Below are positions 6,192 to 6,880 of a stretch of 6,880 nucleotides of DNA, piece after piece. The notes under the pieces are model-generated. The model was not told the DNA's origin. It saw only the letters and a list, made by a program, of their open reading frames with translations, and searched no databases. Position numbers and translations under genes: made by a program. The DNA lies in NCBI GenBank assembly GCA_035606175.1, contig DATNFW010000097.1, positions 1 through 6,880 on the forward strand, in the 5' to 3' direction. Source of the DNA: JASHUC01 sp035606175 (lineage in GTDB: Bacteria; Pseudomonadota; Gammaproteobacteria; Steroidobacterales; Steroidobacteraceae). The number at the start of each line of letters is the position of its first letter. Position 1 is the first letter of the stretch.

Positions 6192-6221
6192 TTGCCACCG
6201 CCTGCCGGCGTTCGGTATCGT
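6192..6221 (+). promoter_or_regulatory. Candidate promoter for tRNA-Val and thrS
   Basis: TTGCCA (6192-6197) matches five of six -35 consensus bases. It is followed after 18 nt by TATCGT (6216-6221), which matches four of six -10 bases. The start would be near 6228, about 36 nt before the tRNA 5' end, with a GC-rich discriminator typical of stable-RNA promoters. No separate promoter fits between the tRNA and thrS, so it may serve both. Confidence 0.45.
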
Positions 6222-6263
6222 GCCGCTCCCGGGTGGCCAGACCCCCTCTAACGGACCTTGGAC

Positions 6264-6338
6264 AGGCGCGTAGCTCAGTGGTAGAGCACTACCTTGACAT
6301 GGTAGTGGTCGGTGGTTCGATCCCACTCGCGCCTACCA
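6264..6338 (+). tRNA. tRNA-Val(GAC)
   Basis: A full cloverleaf is visible. The acceptor AGGCGCG (6264-6270) pairs with CGCGCCT (6328-6334), followed by discriminator A6335 and an encoded CCA (6336-6338). The D-arm is GCTC/GAGC around AGTGGTA. The anticodon stem CTACC/GGTAG encloses loop TTGACAT, with anticodon GAC at 6296-6298, which reads GUC/GUU (Val). The T-arm GGTGG/CCACT, with one G-U pair, encloses TTCGATC. The length is 75 nt with CCA and every stem is intact. It ends 13 nt before the thrS start codon on the same strand, so a shared primary transcript is likely. Confidence 0.97.
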
Positions 6339-6351
6339 TCCGGACACCTCC

Positions 6352-6880
6352 ATGCCTTTGGTGACTTTGCCCGACGGCAGCGAACGCCGTTTCGATCATC
6401 CGGTTACCGTCGATGAGCTCGCCGCGAGCATCGGCCCGGGCCTGCGCAAAGCCGCGCTCGCCGGCCGCGTCGACGGCAAGCTCGTCGATACTTCCTATGT
6501 CATCGATCGGGACGCGAAGGTTGCGATCGTCACCGACAAGGACCCGCAAGGGCTCGAGGTCATCCGCCACTCGACGGCGCATTTGCTTGCGCAGGCGGTC
6601 AAGGAGCTCTTCCCGACCGCGCAGGTGACGATCGGGCCGGTGATCGAGGACGGGTTCTATTACGACTTTGCCTTCGAGCGCCCCTTCACGACCGAGGACC
6701 TCGCGGCCATCGAGACCAAGATGCGCGACCTCGTGCGCGCCGATCAGCGCGTGAGCCGTCGCGTGATGTCTCGAGACGATGCCGTGCGTTACTTCAAAGG
6801 TTTGGGCGAGGACTACAAGGCCGAGATCATCGCCTCCATTCCGGCGGGCGAGGAGATCAGCCTATACGGCCAGGGCGAGT
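6352..6880 (+). CDS. thrS: Threonyl-tRNA synthetase, N-terminal part
   Basis: The frame from ATG 6352 runs off the window after 176 codons plus one base; the full enzyme is usually about 640 residues. ThrRS charges tRNA-Thr with threonine in the cytosol and edits mischarged serine. The N-terminus MPLVTLPDGSERRF starts the TGS domain (about 1-61). The editing domain follows, with RHSTAHLLAQAV at 72-83 holding the HxxxH pair His73/His77, at the same numbering as in E. coli, then TIGPVIEDGFYYDF. The catalytic core and the third editing residues (the Cys182 region in E. coli) lie outside the window. There is no Shine-Dalgarno: only 13 nt, ending CACCTCC, separate the start from the CCA end of tRNA-Val. 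In related bacteria thrS usually leads infC, rpmI and rplT, so those are expected beyond the right edge. Confidence 0.96.
   Translation, partial: MPLVTLPDGSERRFDHPVTVDELAASIGPGLRKAALAGRVDGKLVDTSYVIDRDAKVAIVTDKDPQGLEVIRHSTAHLLAQAVKELFPTAQVTIGPVIEDGFYYDFAFERPFTTEDLAAIETKMRDLVRADQRVSRRVMSRDDAVRYFKGLGEDYKAEIIASIPAGEEISLYGQGE

Noticed and set aside
6186..6202. GGCGG...CCGCC stem after the AI-2E stop as a terminator
   Set aside because: There is no T run after it, and it overlaps the -35 region of the tRNA-Val promoter candidate.
1..6880. CRISPR array, insertion sequence, transposase, phage or toxin-antitoxin genes
   Set aside because: I saw no regular repeat-spacer pattern, terminal inverted repeats or matching protein families on either strand.

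Overview
The window looks like chromosomal DNA from a GC-rich gammaproteobacterium, roughly two-thirds G+C. My best guess is a Xanthomonadales, Nevskiales or Steroidobacter-like lineage. This rests on codon use, on the protein families, on the divergent aminotransferase/uvrB pair, and on a tRNA-Val(GAC) directly before thrS. No species is claimed.

Layout, left to right. Positions 1-249 hold the last 82 codons of an ATP-dependent DNA ligase (LigD-like) on the + strand, an open frame that enters from outside the window. An AT-rich gap follows, then tRNA-Asn(GTT) on the - strand with a good sigma-70-type promoter behind it. A - strand pair comes next: a class I (AspC-like) aminotransferase, then a small DUF2784 membrane protein 17 nt downstream. 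Both use non-ATG starts. Across a 144-nt divergent promoter region lies uvrB on the + strand, starting at TTG 2212 behind a strong Shine-Dalgarno. After 46 nt comes a 620-residue AI-2E-family permease-like protein with an extra C-terminal cytoplasmic domain. A promoter-like pair then leads into tRNA-Val(GAC), and 13 nt after its CCA end is the start of thrS, cut off by the window edge at codon 176.

How the genes fit together. Most of it is housekeeping: excision repair (uvrB), a DNA end-joining-type ligase fragment, aspartate-type transamination, two tRNAs and threonyl-tRNA synthetase. The links visible in sequence are the shared aminotransferase/uvrB promoter region, the likely aminotransferase-DUF2784 operon, and the probable tRNA-Val-thrS co-transcript.

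I found no CRISPR array, insertion sequence, phage gene, toxin-antitoxin pair or clearly new defence system. The points most worth a second look are the near-absent leader between tRNA-Val and thrS, the under-described C-terminal domain of the AI-2E protein, the overlapping divergent -10 elements, and the odd end of the ligase gene next to tRNA-Asn, with its 11-bp tandem duplication.
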